A stretch of 64,000 nucleotides of DNA from Sanguibacter antarcticus (GTDB lineage: Bacteria; Actinomycetota; Actinomycetes; Actinomycetales; Cellulomonadaceae): the NCBI RefSeq assembly GCF_002564005.1, contig NZ_PDJG01000001.1, positions 2,108,001 through 2,172,000 of the forward strand, in the 5' to 3' direction. The notes under the pieces are model-generated. The model searched no databases. It had not been told where the DNA came from and saw only the letters and a program-made list of their open reading frames with translations. The position numbers were made by a program, and so were the translations under genes. This document shows, piece after piece, positions 1 through 7,189 of this stretch (position 1 is its first letter; every line of letters begins with the position of its first letter).

Positions 1-191
1 CTCGAGATGCCGGCGCATCCCAGGCCCAGCCGTCGGCTCCTCTGCGGGAGCGTGTTCGGACGAGCGGTGCGTCGTGGTGCCCGCTGGCGTTCCTGCTGTC
101 ATCCGTTCCCCCAGGTTCTCTGCCGAGTCATCGACAGGAGTGCCGGGGTTCTTGAGGTCCGGTCGACTGCGGGGTCAGACCATGCCGGTGG

Positions 192-1262
192 TCAGGGCGT
201 TGCCGTGCTGGCGACGCGTCCCAGCTCCTCGACGATCGCTGAGACGAAGGCGTCGACATCCTCGTCGGTGGTGTCGAACGAGCACATCCACCGGACCTCT
301 CCGCGCGCCGCGTCCCAGTCGTAGAACGCGAACTGCTGCCGGAGCCGGTTCGCCGCGTCGACGGGGAGCGCCGCGAAGACGGCGTTGACGTGGGTGTCCT
401 GGGTGAAGGACAGGCCCGGAGCATCGCCCGCGGCGACGAGCTCGTCGAGCCGGGTGCGCAGCCGGGTCGCCATGGCGTTCGCGTGGGTCGCTGAGCGGAG
501 CCAGAGATCACCGTCGAGGAGCGCGACGAGCTGCGCCGACGCGAACCGCATCTTCGACGCGAGCTGCATCGTCATCTTGCGTACGTAGTCGACCCCCTCG
601 ACGGCTGCGGGGTCGAGGACGACGACGGCCTCGCCGTACATGAGCCCGTTCTTGGTCCCGCCGAACGACAGGACGTCGATGCCGACGTCGGTCGTCAGCG
701 CGCGGAGCCCGACCCCGAGGCGTGCGGCCGCGTTCGCGATGCGGGCGCCGTCCATGTGGACGCGCATGTCGAGGGAGTGCGCGTGCTCGGTGAGAGCGAG
801 GATCTCGTCCGGGGTGTAGACGGTGCCGAGCTCTGTCGACTGGGTGAGAGAGACGACGAGCGGCTGCGCCCGGTGCTGGTCGCCCCAGCCCCAGGCTTCT
901 TGATCGATGCTCGCGGGGGTGAGCTTGCCGTCCGGGGCGTCGACGGTGAGCAGCTTGATGCCACCGACACGCTCTGGCGCTGCGTTCTCGTCGTTGTTGA
1001 TGTGGGCGTGGCGGCTCGTGACGACGGCGCCCCACCGGGGCAGCATCGACATGAGCGCGACGACGTTCGCGCCGGTGCCGTTGAACACGGGGTAGACGGC
1101 GGCCTGGTCCCCGAAGTGTCCGCGCACCACCTCCTGGAGCTGTGCGGTCCACGGGTCGGCACCGTAGGCGCGAGCGTGCCCGACGTTCGCTCGGGTGAGC
1201 GCTTCGAGGATCTCCGGGTGGACGCCCGCGTAGTTGTCTGAGGCGAAGGTGTGGTTGTTCAC
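192..1262 (-). CDS. Low-specificity threonine aldolase-like PLP enzyme
   Basis: A 356-residue fold-type I PLP enzyme of the beta-eliminating lyase (threonine aldolase) family. Family members cleave L-threonine or L-allo-threonine to glycine and acetaldehyde in the cytosol. Visible landmarks are the N-terminal FASDNYAG segment, the HMDGAR motif with Asp171 expected to hold the PLP pyridine nitrogen, and SFGGTKNG with Lys204 as the Schiff-base lysine. Length is normal for the family. It is read away from the small gene at 1306, so the 43-nt gap must hold both start regions. Substrate preference (threonine or another beta-hydroxy amino acid) cannot be decided from sequence alone. Confidence 0.88.
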   Translation of the reverse strand: MNNHTFASDNYAGVHPEILEALTRANVGHARAYGADPWTAQLQEVVRGHFGDQAAVYPVFNGTGANVVALMSMLPRWGAVVTSRHAHINNDENAAPERVGGIKLLTVDAPDGKLTPASIDQEAWGWGDQHRAQPLVVSLTQSTELGTVYTPDEILALTEHAHSLDMRVHMDGARIANAAARLGVGLRALTTDVGIDVLSFGGTKNGLMYGEAVVVLDPAAVEGVDYVRKMTMQLASKMRFASAQLVALLDGDLWLRSATHANAMATRLRTRLDELVAAGDAPGLSFTQDTHVNAVFAALPVDAANRLRQQFAFYDWDAARGEVRWMCSFDTTDEDVDAFVSAIVEELGRVASTATP

Positions 1263-1305
1263 GCGATCACCCTATTCCCGACCGGTGTCAGCCCCGTGCG
1301 CTTGA

Positions 1306-1551
1306 ATGAGCGTCATGGCTTCTTACCTCGCTCTCATCACGGTCCGCGACGAGATGGACAACGACGAGATCGACGGCATGCGCGACGCGCTCGGCGCCGT
1401 GAACCCTCCTGAGCAGAGCGGAGCCGCCATGGTCTTCCTCGTGCCCGGTGAAGCGCCGGACGCTGAGGTGGCACTCTCAGCGGCGACGCAGCACGCTGGC
1501 GAGATCCTCGACGGGTACGACTACGAGGTTGAGGTCAGCGAGTCGGTCTGA
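1306..1551 (+). CDS. Small acidic hypothetical protein
   Basis: An 81-residue soluble, acidic protein with no membrane segment, signal peptide or motif that I recognise. Codon use has the G/C-rich third positions expected of a real gene. A second start is possible: Met4 at 1315 gives the more usual MASYLAL beginning. No clear ribosome-binding site separates the two. It sits alone between the divergent threonine aldolase gene and a strong bidirectional hairpin, so it is probably monocistronic. Function unknown. Confidence 0.6.
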   Translation: MSVMASYLALITVRDEMDNDEIDGMRDALGAVNPPEQSGAAMVFLVPGEAPDAEVALSAATQHAGEILDGYDYEVEVSESV

Positions 1552-1581
1552 GGCATCGACCTCCCGGAGCCGGACACGCAG

Positions 1582-1617
1582 GAAGGCCCGCCGCACCGTG
1601 AGGTGCGACGGGCCTTC
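1582..1617. terminator. Bidirectional hairpin terminator
   Basis: A long inverted repeat with arms GAAGGCCCG and CGGGCCTTC extended by an inner GCACC/GGTGC stem, with a 4-nt loop. It lies between the convergent small gene (stop at 1551) and the GlsB-like gene (stop at 1669), so it can end transcription from both sides. There is no long T run, which is usual at this G+C content. Confidence 0.75.
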
Positions 1618-1668
1618 GCGCGTCGGTCGAGCCGTGTGAGCAGCCCGGCCGGGTTGAGCGATCCTGCG

Positions 1669-1932
1669 TCAGCGGCGGTTCTTGCCGCGCATGCCGAGGT
1701 AGATCGAGATGAAGGCGATCGCCATGACGATCGAGATGACCCAGCGGATCCAGTCGATGCCTGCGGTGTCTTCCACGCCGAGCAGGCCGGCGAGGAACGA
1801 CCCTGCGAGCGCGCCGAGCGCACCGAGGATGATCGTCCAGAGCACGCCGATGTTCTGGTCGCCCTTCATGAAGAGACGAGCGAGGGCGCCGATGATGGCG
1901 CCGAAGATGACGAGACCGATAAGTTCACCCAT
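1669..1932 (-). CDS. GlsB/YeaQ/YmgE family stress-response membrane protein
   Basis: An 87-residue integral membrane protein with three hydrophobic segments (about 3-18, 29-50 and 62-80). Glycine-rich helices such as FGAIIGALAR and GALGALAGSFLAGLLG mark the GlsB/YeaQ/YmgE (transglycosylase-associated) family. Members are small inner-membrane proteins induced by general or envelope stress; the biochemical role is not settled. The start is fixed by a near-perfect Shine-Dalgarno AAGGAGGTG 5 nt upstream of the ATG, so the gene is likely well translated. A TTGACA-like -35 element is visible about 50 nt upstream. It is followed by the bidirectional terminator, so it is probably a single-gene unit. 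Confidence 0.85.
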   Translation of the reverse strand: MGELIGLVIFGAIIGALARLFMKGDQNIGVLWTIILGALGALAGSFLAGLLGVEDTAGIDWIRWVISIVMAIAFISIYLGMRGKNRR

Positions 1933-2110
1933 GAGGGCACCTCCTTGTTAAGCGTCGATGTGGTACGACGTGTCGAATGTCAACTCCCAGATCCTGACAG
2001 CCTCTACACCAGAGCGCATGTCGAGCGCTATGGCCTTCGTCACATTTGGTCAAGTTTGACAGGCAGTTCGGGATTCGAACCCTCGTGACAGACCGCATGC
2101 ACAGCCAGTG

Positions 2111-3202
2111 TCAGGCTGACGAGGCCGTGGCGAGCTCGTCTGCCCATGCCTGTCGCCGATCGTCCGAGCAACGGCGGGCGATCACATCTGTCCGCTCGTC
2201 GATGACGATCCAGATGTGAGCGAAGCACGGCCCCACGACGGTGCCCGTCCTGGTTGTCGTACGGTCCTGGCTCGTGACGTGCACCCGCGTTCGGGAGCCC
2301 TCACGGGTGGCTTCCAGGACCCACCAGAGCGTGTGGTCAGGGCGGCTTGCAGCCGAGGTCATCGCAGCCCAGGCTTCGGCGTGCGCACGCCGTTCGGTCG
2401 CTCTCGCCCAGCGCACGTGCTCAGCAACCACGCTGTCGAGCGCCTGGGCGCGCGCGCGTCGCAAGACGACTCCCGAGATCATGAGGAGCGCAGGAACGAG
2501 AACCGCACTCGTGGCAAACACCCACGCGGTCCGCGCTTCAATCTCGACGGTGTCTCCGGCGCGGGCAGTCTGGACGTAGACCGCTGCCACTGCGGCTGAC
2601 ATGAAGAGCCCGAGGACCTGCCATCCGGCTGTGGACGAGCTAGGACCGCGGACGCGTGCGCGTCGTCGAGCCCCGATCCCGATGAGGAGGGGCGTCGCGG
2701 CGACGAGCACGAACGCAAGGTAGGACGGCGCGGGCTCCGACGCGGGTGGTCGGTCGACGACGAGGACGTAGGCAGCGACGACGTAGACGACGAGGAAGAA
2801 CGCAGCGACCCAGCAGAGTCTCTCCGCCCGCCGGAGCGCTCGCGACCGGCGTGCCGGAAGCCTCGGCTCGTCGAGCACGACTCGCGGTGGGAGCGGGGAG
2901 ACGGGCTGCGAAGCCTGCGGGGGAACGTCGCGTTCGCGTGGTGGTGTGCTGCGCGGCGGGGACTGCCGCTCAGGTTCTGGCGTCCTGGGAGCCCGAAACG
3001 ACCGCTCGAGCTCGGCGTCGTAGACCGCGCGACGCCCGGCATCGATGAGGACCTCGTACGCGTCCGTCAGCAAGCGGAACTGAGTCGCAGATCCTCCATG
3101 GTCGGGGTGCGCATGTCTGGCGCGCTTGCGGTAGGCGCGCTTGATGTCCGCGGTCGATGCTGTAAGCGAGACGCCGACACGGTCGTAGTGGGTGGTGGTC
3201 AT
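2111..3202 (-). CDS. Membrane protein with N-terminal J-domain
   Basis: 363 residues. Residues 4-60 are a J-domain with the diagnostic HPD at 32-34, which in DnaJ proteins stimulates the ATPase of DnaK. A Pro/Arg-rich linker follows (about 70-115). Then come two pairs of hydrophobic segments (about 130-190 and 210-265) and a soluble C-terminal domain of unknown fold. Canonical DnaJ zinc-finger and substrate domains are absent, so this is a membrane-anchored type III J-protein that may recruit DnaK to the inner face of the membrane. The start is the ATG at 3202. It overlaps the stop of the upstream gene by ATGA, indicating translational coupling, and has GGAG 8 nt upstream. The substrate is unknown. 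Confidence 0.78.
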   Translation of the reverse strand: MTTTHYDRVGVSLTASTADIKRAYRKRARHAHPDHGGSATQFRLLTDAYEVLIDAGRRAVYDAELERSFRAPRTPEPERQSPPRSTPPRERDVPPQASQPVSPLPPRVVLDEPRLPARRSRALRRAERLCWVAAFFLVVYVVAAYVLVVDRPPASEPAPSYLAFVLVAATPLLIGIGARRRARVRGPSSSTAGWQVLGLFMSAAVAAVYVQTARAGDTVEIEARTAWVFATSAVLVPALLMISGVVLRRARAQALDSVVAEHVRWARATERRAHAEAWAAMTSAASRPDHTLWWVLEATREGSRTRVHVTSQDRTTTRTGTVVGPCFAHIWIVIDERTDVIARRCSDDRRQAWADELATASSA

Positions 3203-3906
3203 CTCTTTGCTCCTGCCAGCCGCGCAAGCCTGGTCCGGATGGACGGCTGCGGCGGGGCGGAGCCGGTGAGGACCTGTTCCGCGTACCGCTCCTCCCACCC
3301 CGGCGGTATCCATCGGCCGAGCTGTGGGTGCGACGGGTGCTCGTGCAGCGCCCATTGCACGAGGAGCAGCTCTGCCCAGTCCGACCGCAAGAGCCACGAG
3401 ACAGTCCCGTCGATCCCTTGCCCTTGCAGGTGGACCGTCCGTGGGCCGACGAGCTCCATCGACGAGACAGGCTCCCATGGCCACGGAAAGAACCCGGTGC
3501 GGGACTGCATGTAGAAGCCGTGGGTAGACACGAAGAGAGATCCCGCGTCGTCCACGGCCCACCGTGCCGTCGCATCTGCCCGGGCTGCGGCGCGGCGGGA
3601 GCTGTTTCCTATCGCCTGAGCACCGGCGAACAGTGCCGTGGCCGCAAGGGCACCACGACCGGTCGCCAGGAACATGCCCGAGCTCTGCGAGTACGAGCCG
3701 TCACCGACGGGCCGGAACGAGCAGCGTTGGAAACCTCCGACGGCGAGCATCTTCTCGTCGCTGCCGAACGCGGTGCGAAAAGTGACCGGGCTGAGCGGAC
3801 GCATGTCGAGAGTGCCGTTCAGCGATCGGTCGACGATGTCGCGCGTGTTCAAGATCGCGGCGTCGTGGTGCGACCAGACCTGCGACTGGACAGGCTTCTT
3901 CGACAT
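3199..3906 (-). CDS. Hypothetical protein coupled to the J-domain gene
   Basis: A 235-residue protein without a confident family. The N-terminal third is polar; a weakly hydrophobic Ala-rich stretch (about 80-100) could be one membrane-associated helix; the C-terminal half is Trp-rich (PWPWEPV, HPQLGRW). I chose the ATG at 3906 because AGGGGGA lies 6 nt upstream. The in-frame ATG at 3912 has no room for that site. The stop overlaps the J-domain start by ATGA, so the two proteins are probably made in fixed ratio and may act together. Function unknown. Confidence 0.65.
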   Translation of the reverse strand: MSKKPVQSQVWSHHDAAILNTRDIVDRSLNGTLDMRPLSPVTFRTAFGSDEKMLAVGGFQRCSFRPVGDGSYSQSSGMFLATGRGALAATALFAGAQAIGNSSRRAAARADATARWAVDDAGSLFVSTHGFYMQSRTGFFPWPWEPVSSMELVGPRTVHLQGQGIDGTVSWLLRSDWAELLLVQWALHEHPSHPQLGRWIPPGWEERYAEQVLTGSAPPQPSIRTRLARLAGAKR

Positions 3907-4085
3907 ACGCATTCCCCCTGGTAACGGGTCCGCCAAGCGTGGAACCGACAGCAAGGATAACGAGGGCTGCAGCGTGCGCGAGCCTTGTCCACAATCCCGA
4001 ATCGAGACGTCAGGAGGACTCGGCTCCCATCACGATGTCTGCTCGTCGACCGCACGACCGTCGTACGGTCTCATCACCCACGCCC

Positions 4086-4091
4086 CCTAGG
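4086..4091. repeat. Target-site duplication CCTAGG, left copy
   Basis: Six-base direct repeat flanking the IS, identical to 5211-5216 and of the form NCTAGN. Its CTA (minus-strand TAG) is the stop codon of the transposase. Confidence 0.88.
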
Positions 4092-5094
4092 TGTTCTGTG
4101 TCATGACGTTGGTGACACCTGCTCGGAGGCGTGAGGCTGGGGGTTGGTTTCCGGTTGCAGTGTGGGGTCGATGGTAGTTGTAGTGGATGTTCCAGACGTC
4201 GAGTGCGGCGGCGCGTTGAGCTTCTGAGGTCCATTCGCGGGCGTAGAGAAGCTCTTCGGCCAGGGTCCGGTTGTAGCGCTCGACCTTGCCGTTGTGTTTG
4301 GGGGTGTGGGGCCGGATGCGCTGGTGCCTGGCCGCAGAAGCCAGGATCGAGCGCGTGAAGTCCTTCGCGCGGTAGTTCGACCCGTTGTCCGTCACGACCC
4401 GGGTGATCCGGTCGATGCCATGGGCGGCGAAGAAGATCCTCGCCCGGGCCCAGAACCCGATCGTCGTGGCGGCCTTCTCGTCGGGCAGGGCCTCGGTGTA
4501 GGCCAGGCGGGAGAACCCATCGACCGCCGAGTGCAGATAGACGTAGCCGGCGCGGGCGCCTTTCGTCTTGGCCCGGTCCACCGCCTTCGCGGCTTCGGAT
4601 CCGCGCCCGTGGGCTCGCCAGCCGCCACCGTCGGGGATGCGCCCCACCTTCTTGACGTCTAGGTGGACCATGTGACCGGGATAGCGTGCCACGATCCGCC
4701 GGATCACGCGGTTGGAGGCGCCGGTGGGGTCGATGTCCCGGCGCCTGGAGATGCCCAACCGGCGCAACCAGCGGGCGACCGTCACCGGCGCGATCTGATG
4801 ACCCTCACGGACCAGCTCGAGATGAATCTGTCGGGCCGTCCACTTGTGGGTGCGGCGCAGTTCCTCGATCCGTACGACCACCTCGGGCGGGGTCTGGGTC
4901 GGGGACGAGTGCGGGGCGCTGGACCGGTCGACCAGACCGACCTCCCCGACGGCTTCGTAGCGGCGCAACCACTTCGTCACCGTCTGGCGGGCGACGCCCG
5001 CCTCGGCCGCGACGTGAGCGATCGGACGGTACTCGCAGCGCTGCACCAGGCGCAGTCTTCCGGCAGGGGTCAACGGGGCATTAGCGTGGGTCAT
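4087..5094 (-). CDS. IS481-family transposase (DDE)
   Basis: 335 residues. An N-terminal helix-turn-helix (about 20-45, including RQTVTKWLRRYE) is followed by a second HTH-like region and an rve-type RNase H-fold catalytic core. The DDE triad is visible as D146 (HLDVKK), D236 (VVTDNGSNY) and E272 (HNGKVERYN). I start at the ATG at 5094 (MTHANAPL), the usual N terminus of the family, rather than 17 codons upstream. The frame reads through the left inverted repeat, and its TAG stop (4087-4089) lies wholly inside the duplicated target CCTAGG, so insertion supplies the stop codon. The leader folds into a long hairpin covering the ribosome-binding region. It should be catalytically active. Confidence 0.93.
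   Translation of the reverse strand: MTHANAPLTPAGRLRLVQRCEYRPIAHVAAEAGVARQTVTKWLRRYEAVGEVGLVDRSSAPHSSPTQTPPEVVVRIEELRRTHKWTARQIHLELVREGHQIAPVTVARWLRRLGISRRRDIDPTGASNRVIRRIVARYPGHMVHLDVKKVGRIPDGGGWRAHGRGSEAAKAVDRAKTKGARAGYVYLHSAVDGFSRLAYTEALPDEKAATTIGFWARARIFFAAHGIDRITRVVTDNGSNYRAKDFTRSILASAARHQRIRPHTPKHNGKVERYNRTLAEELLYAREWTSEAQRAAALDVWNIHYNYHRPHTATGNQPPASRLRAGVTNVMTQNT
4092..4118. repeat. IS481 left terminal inverted repeat
   Basis: 27 bp, beginning TGTTCTGTGTC and ending GTGACAC. It matches the reverse complement of 5184-5210 at 25 of 27 positions. The last codons of the transposase (…VTNVMTQNT) are encoded within it. Confidence 0.9.
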
Positions 5095-5095
5095 G

Positions 5096-5162
5096 AGGGG
5101 TAGGTCCTTCAAGCAGGCGGATGTAGGAGTACTTCCATCCTGCAAGACCGGGACCTACCCCT
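5096..5162 (-). promoter_or_regulatory. Long hairpin in the transposase mRNA leader
   Basis: Perfect 12-bp arms (AGGGGTAGGTCC at 5096-5107, complement at 5151-5162) enclose an inner stem (GGATG 5119-5123 with CATCC 5136-5140, and GCAG 5113-5116 with CTGC 5140-5143). The 3' arm in the mRNA contains the AAGGA-like ribosome-binding region and ends 1 nt before the ATG. A transcript entering from outside would fold and hide the start, as known for the leaders of IS10 and IS50. Function here is inferred. Confidence 0.6.
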
Positions 5163-5183
5163 TCCTCACGCCCACCCCCCGGC

Positions 5184-5210
5184 GTGTCACCAACGTCATG
5201 ACCCACAACA
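5184..5210. repeat. IS481 right terminal inverted repeat
   Basis: 27 bp. Its outer end reads TGTTGTGGGTC on the minus strand. It pairs with the left repeat with two mismatches. It lies between the stop codon of the YdeI-family gene and the transposase leader. Confidence 0.9.
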
Positions 5211-5216
5211 CCTAGG
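5211..5216. repeat. Target-site duplication CCTAGG, right copy
   Basis: The right copy of the duplicated target. Its TAG on the minus strand is the stop codon of the YdeI-family gene, so the host gene kept its full length after the insertion. Confidence 0.88.
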
Positions 5217-5814
5217 CGTCGCCCACGTCCGGCCTGCGCTTCTGCGGGTACGGCGTGACTCCCTGCGCCAGCTGCTCGACGAAGGTCGTGATGCGGCGGG
5301 CCCGTGTCTCCGGTCGCCGGGCCTCGTGGATCCGGACGAGGATGGCGAACCTGTTGCTGGAGGTGAGTGCCGCGAACCACGCTTGCGCTGCTGGCGACAC
5401 TGCCAGGGCCTCCGTCAGGTCTGCAGGCACCTCGATGGTCGCCGGACCTGCGTAGGCGCGGTCCCATCGCCCGTCGGCCTTGGCTGCCTCGATCTGCACC
5501 CGACCAGCGTCCGTCATGGTGCCGTCACGCTCGAGCCGCTCGACCCGCCCGACGTTGACCACCGACCATGCGCTGCGGCTCCGTCGTGGAGTCATCCGCT
5601 GGAACGACGAGTCGATCCCCCGCGAGCGGGCCTGACCGTCGATCCACCCGAAGCAGAGCGCCTCCTCGACAGCGTCCACATACGTCAGCGTCGTCACTGC
5701 ACCGCCCTTCTTGTGCAGGACGAGCCACACGCCCGGAGCGGCCGAACCGTTCGCCTCGAGCCATGCCCGCCACGATGCACGGTCAGGGACCAAGAGCTCC
5801 GGCAGCTCGATCAT
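5212..5814 (-). CDS. YdeI/OmpD-associated family protein
   Basis: 200 residues. The N-terminal part (WRAWLEANGSAAPGVWLVLHKK, then YVDAVEEALCFGWIDGQ and the FQRMTPRRSRSAWS segment) matches the YdeI/OmdA family, soluble proteins linked in enterobacteria to antimicrobial-peptide resistance; their biochemistry is unclear. The C-terminal region contains the usual ALAVSPAAQAWFAALTSSNRFAI helix pair. It is the last gene of a minus-strand run. Its TAG stop lies in the IS481 target duplication, so the protein is complete although the IS sits directly behind it. Any downstream co-transcribed gene would now be separated from it by the IS. Confidence 0.85.
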   Translation of the reverse strand: MIELPELLVPDRASWRAWLEANGSAAPGVWLVLHKKGGAVTTLTYVDAVEEALCFGWIDGQARSRGIDSSFQRMTPRRSRSAWSVVNVGRVERLERDGTMTDAGRVQIEAAKADGRWDRAYAGPATIEVPADLTEALAVSPAAQAWFAALTSSNRFAILVRIHEARRPETRARRITTFVEQLAQGVTPYPQKRRPDVGDA

Positions 5815-5869
5815 GCGTCAGCCCACCCCGCCGCGCGGCTGTCTGCCTCCGACGACCACCACGGTCACC

Positions 5870-6433
5870 TCAGCGTCCTTGCAGAGCGTCCAGAGCCACG
5901 GCCATGGCGGCTGCGACGCGACCGTCGAGCCGGGCTCCAGGGACCGTAACCGTGTAGTGGTCGCGGAGGGAGAACTTGCGCTCGACAGACAGGACGGGAG
6001 CGCCTGCCGGGTCCTGGAAGTCGAAGTGGAACGTGAAGGGGAAGTTGATGAAGCGCCGGAAGACCGCGATGACGGCGCTGCGCTCCTGACCACGGGCTCC
6101 GACCCCTGCCGCCTCGAGGAACCACGTCGACCGCAGGAGAGAGGCCTTGAAGTCCTTCTTGAACAGTCCGATCGGCTGGCCTGCGGCGTCGAGGACGTCG
6201 TACGTCGCAGCGAGGTCGATCGCTTGGCGCGCCTTGAACGAGAACACCGGGACGGAACGCGAGTCGTCCGAGTAAAACGTCACCTGCTCCTTGAACGCGA
6301 GGCGCTTCTGCTGCGCGACGGCGAGCAGCGGACCGAGCTCGTCGTTAGGCCCCAGCGCGTGGATCGCATACCGGTTGACCATGAGCGTGATCTTCTGGCG
6401 GACAGCGAATCGTTCGATCTGAGCGAGGCTCAC
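5870..6433 (-). CDS. LURP-one-related (Tubby-like) family protein
   Basis: 187 residues that look like a LOR/Tubby C-terminal-like beta-barrel. Supporting segments are YAIHALGPNDELGPLLAVAQQKRLAFKE, the VFSFKARQAIDLAATYDVLDAAGQPIG repeat and KDFKASLLRSTW. In eukaryotes this fold includes phospholipid scramblases and Tubby; bacterial members have no proven role. The start is the GTG at 6433, with GGAG 7 nt upstream. The longer frame to 6478 has an Arg-rich, unconvincing N terminus. It lies 48 nt behind the MDMPI gene and 55 nt ahead of the YdeI gene on the same strand, so all may be co-transcribed. Confidence 0.72.
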   Translation of the reverse strand: MSLAQIERFAVRQKITLMVNRYAIHALGPNDELGPLLAVAQQKRLAFKEQVTFYSDDSRSVPVFSFKARQAIDLAATYDVLDAAGQPIGLFKKDFKASLLRSTWFLEAAGVGARGQERSAVIAVFRRFINFPFTFHFDFQDPAGAPVLSVERKFSLRDHYTVTVPGARLDGRVAAAMAVALDALQGR

Positions 6434-6481
6434 TGAAGTTCTCCAAGGTCGACGGTGTGCGCGGCGGTGCGCCGTCAAACT

Positions 6482-7189
6482 CTAGCGGGAGGGCGTCCTC
6501 GGCTGTCGACGTGGCCATGGTTCGAGCTCCGGCAGCGGCACCTCGGCGCCTGCCCGGCGTGCTGTCGGTGCGTGGACCGGCTCGCGGCCTGCCAACCACA
6601 GGAGCACGTCGCGCGGCGCTCCCACGAGCTCGATGTCTGCTGCGCTCTCGGGGAGCCGCTGCGAGAGGAAGTCCCACAGCCTCTCGCACGCCTCCGGGCT
6701 CCACGCTCCGGCCGTGATGCCGCACTCGAGGTCGATCGCGTGGAGAGCGACCTCGCGCCACCATGCGTCGAGGACCACGCTCAGCGTCCCCGACCGGAAC
6801 GTGACCGGTGCGGCCCACCCCGCGCTGTCGTCCGGCCATGACGCGCTGAGGCGGACGAGCGCGGCCTCGAGGTGCGCAAGATGTTCCTCAGCGTCGCGGC
6901 CTGCAGCGGCCTCGATCGCCGCGTCACGCTCCTCCCGGCCACCGTCGTAGACCTCGCCGAGCTCACCGCGCGACGCCAGCTCGGCCTGTCGCGTGAACGC
7001 TGTCGCGAGGCTCGTCAGGTGCGCGAGGACGTGCCCGCGCGACCATCCCGGCAGCGTGGACGGCGCCCTGACGTCAGCGTCGTCGAACCGGGCGACCGCC
7101 TCGAGCAGCAGGTCTTCGAGCTCGCCGACGTCGGCGAGGATGACCGCCTCGGGAGGCTCGGCGTCAGCACGGGTCGGCGCAGGTGTCAC
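6482..7189 (-). CDS. Maleylpyruvate isomerase-family (DinB fold) mycothiol-dependent enzyme
   Basis: 235 residues. The N-terminal MDMPI domain shows STLPGWSRGHVLAHL, with His53 and His57, and the later WREVALHAIDLE segment that supplies the remaining metal ligands; the C-terminal part is an SCP2-like MDMPI_C domain (LWDFLSQRLP…DVLLWLAGR). Family members are metal-binding and use mycothiol as cofactor or conjugating thiol. I start at the GTG at 7189, which overlaps the stop of the PNPOx gene by GTGA. It is the last member of a four-gene set joined by 4-nt overlaps. The actual substrate cannot be read from sequence. Confidence 0.8.
   Translation of the reverse strand: MTPAPTRADAEPPEAVILADVGELEDLLLEAVARFDDADVRAPSTLPGWSRGHVLAHLTSLATAFTRQAELASRGELGEVYDGGREERDAAIEAAAGRDAEEHLAHLEAALVRLSASWPDDSAGWAAPVTFRSGTLSVVLDAWWREVALHAIDLECGITAGAWSPEACERLWDFLSQRLPESAADIELVGAPRDVLLWLAGREPVHAPTARRAGAEVPLPELEPWPRRQPRTPSR

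Larger units (their letters stand above)
4092..5210 (-). mobile_element. Intact IS481-family insertion sequence, 1119 bp
   Basis: The element is bounded by 27-bp imperfect terminal inverted repeats (4092-4118 and 5184-5210) that begin TGTT and differ at two positions. It carries one full-length transposase read leftward and is flanked by the 6-bp direct repeat CCTAGG (4086-4091 and 5211-5216). CCTAGG fits the NCTAGN target known for IS481 of Bordetella. Length is normal for the family. Intact ends, intact target duplication and an undamaged transposase indicate a fairly recent insertion. Confidence 0.93.

Noticed and set aside
7..324. Short plus-strand frames at the left edge
   Set aside because: They run antisense into the threonine aldolase gene, have poor codon bias and no ribosome-binding site. 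The first 191 nt hold no gene that I can support.
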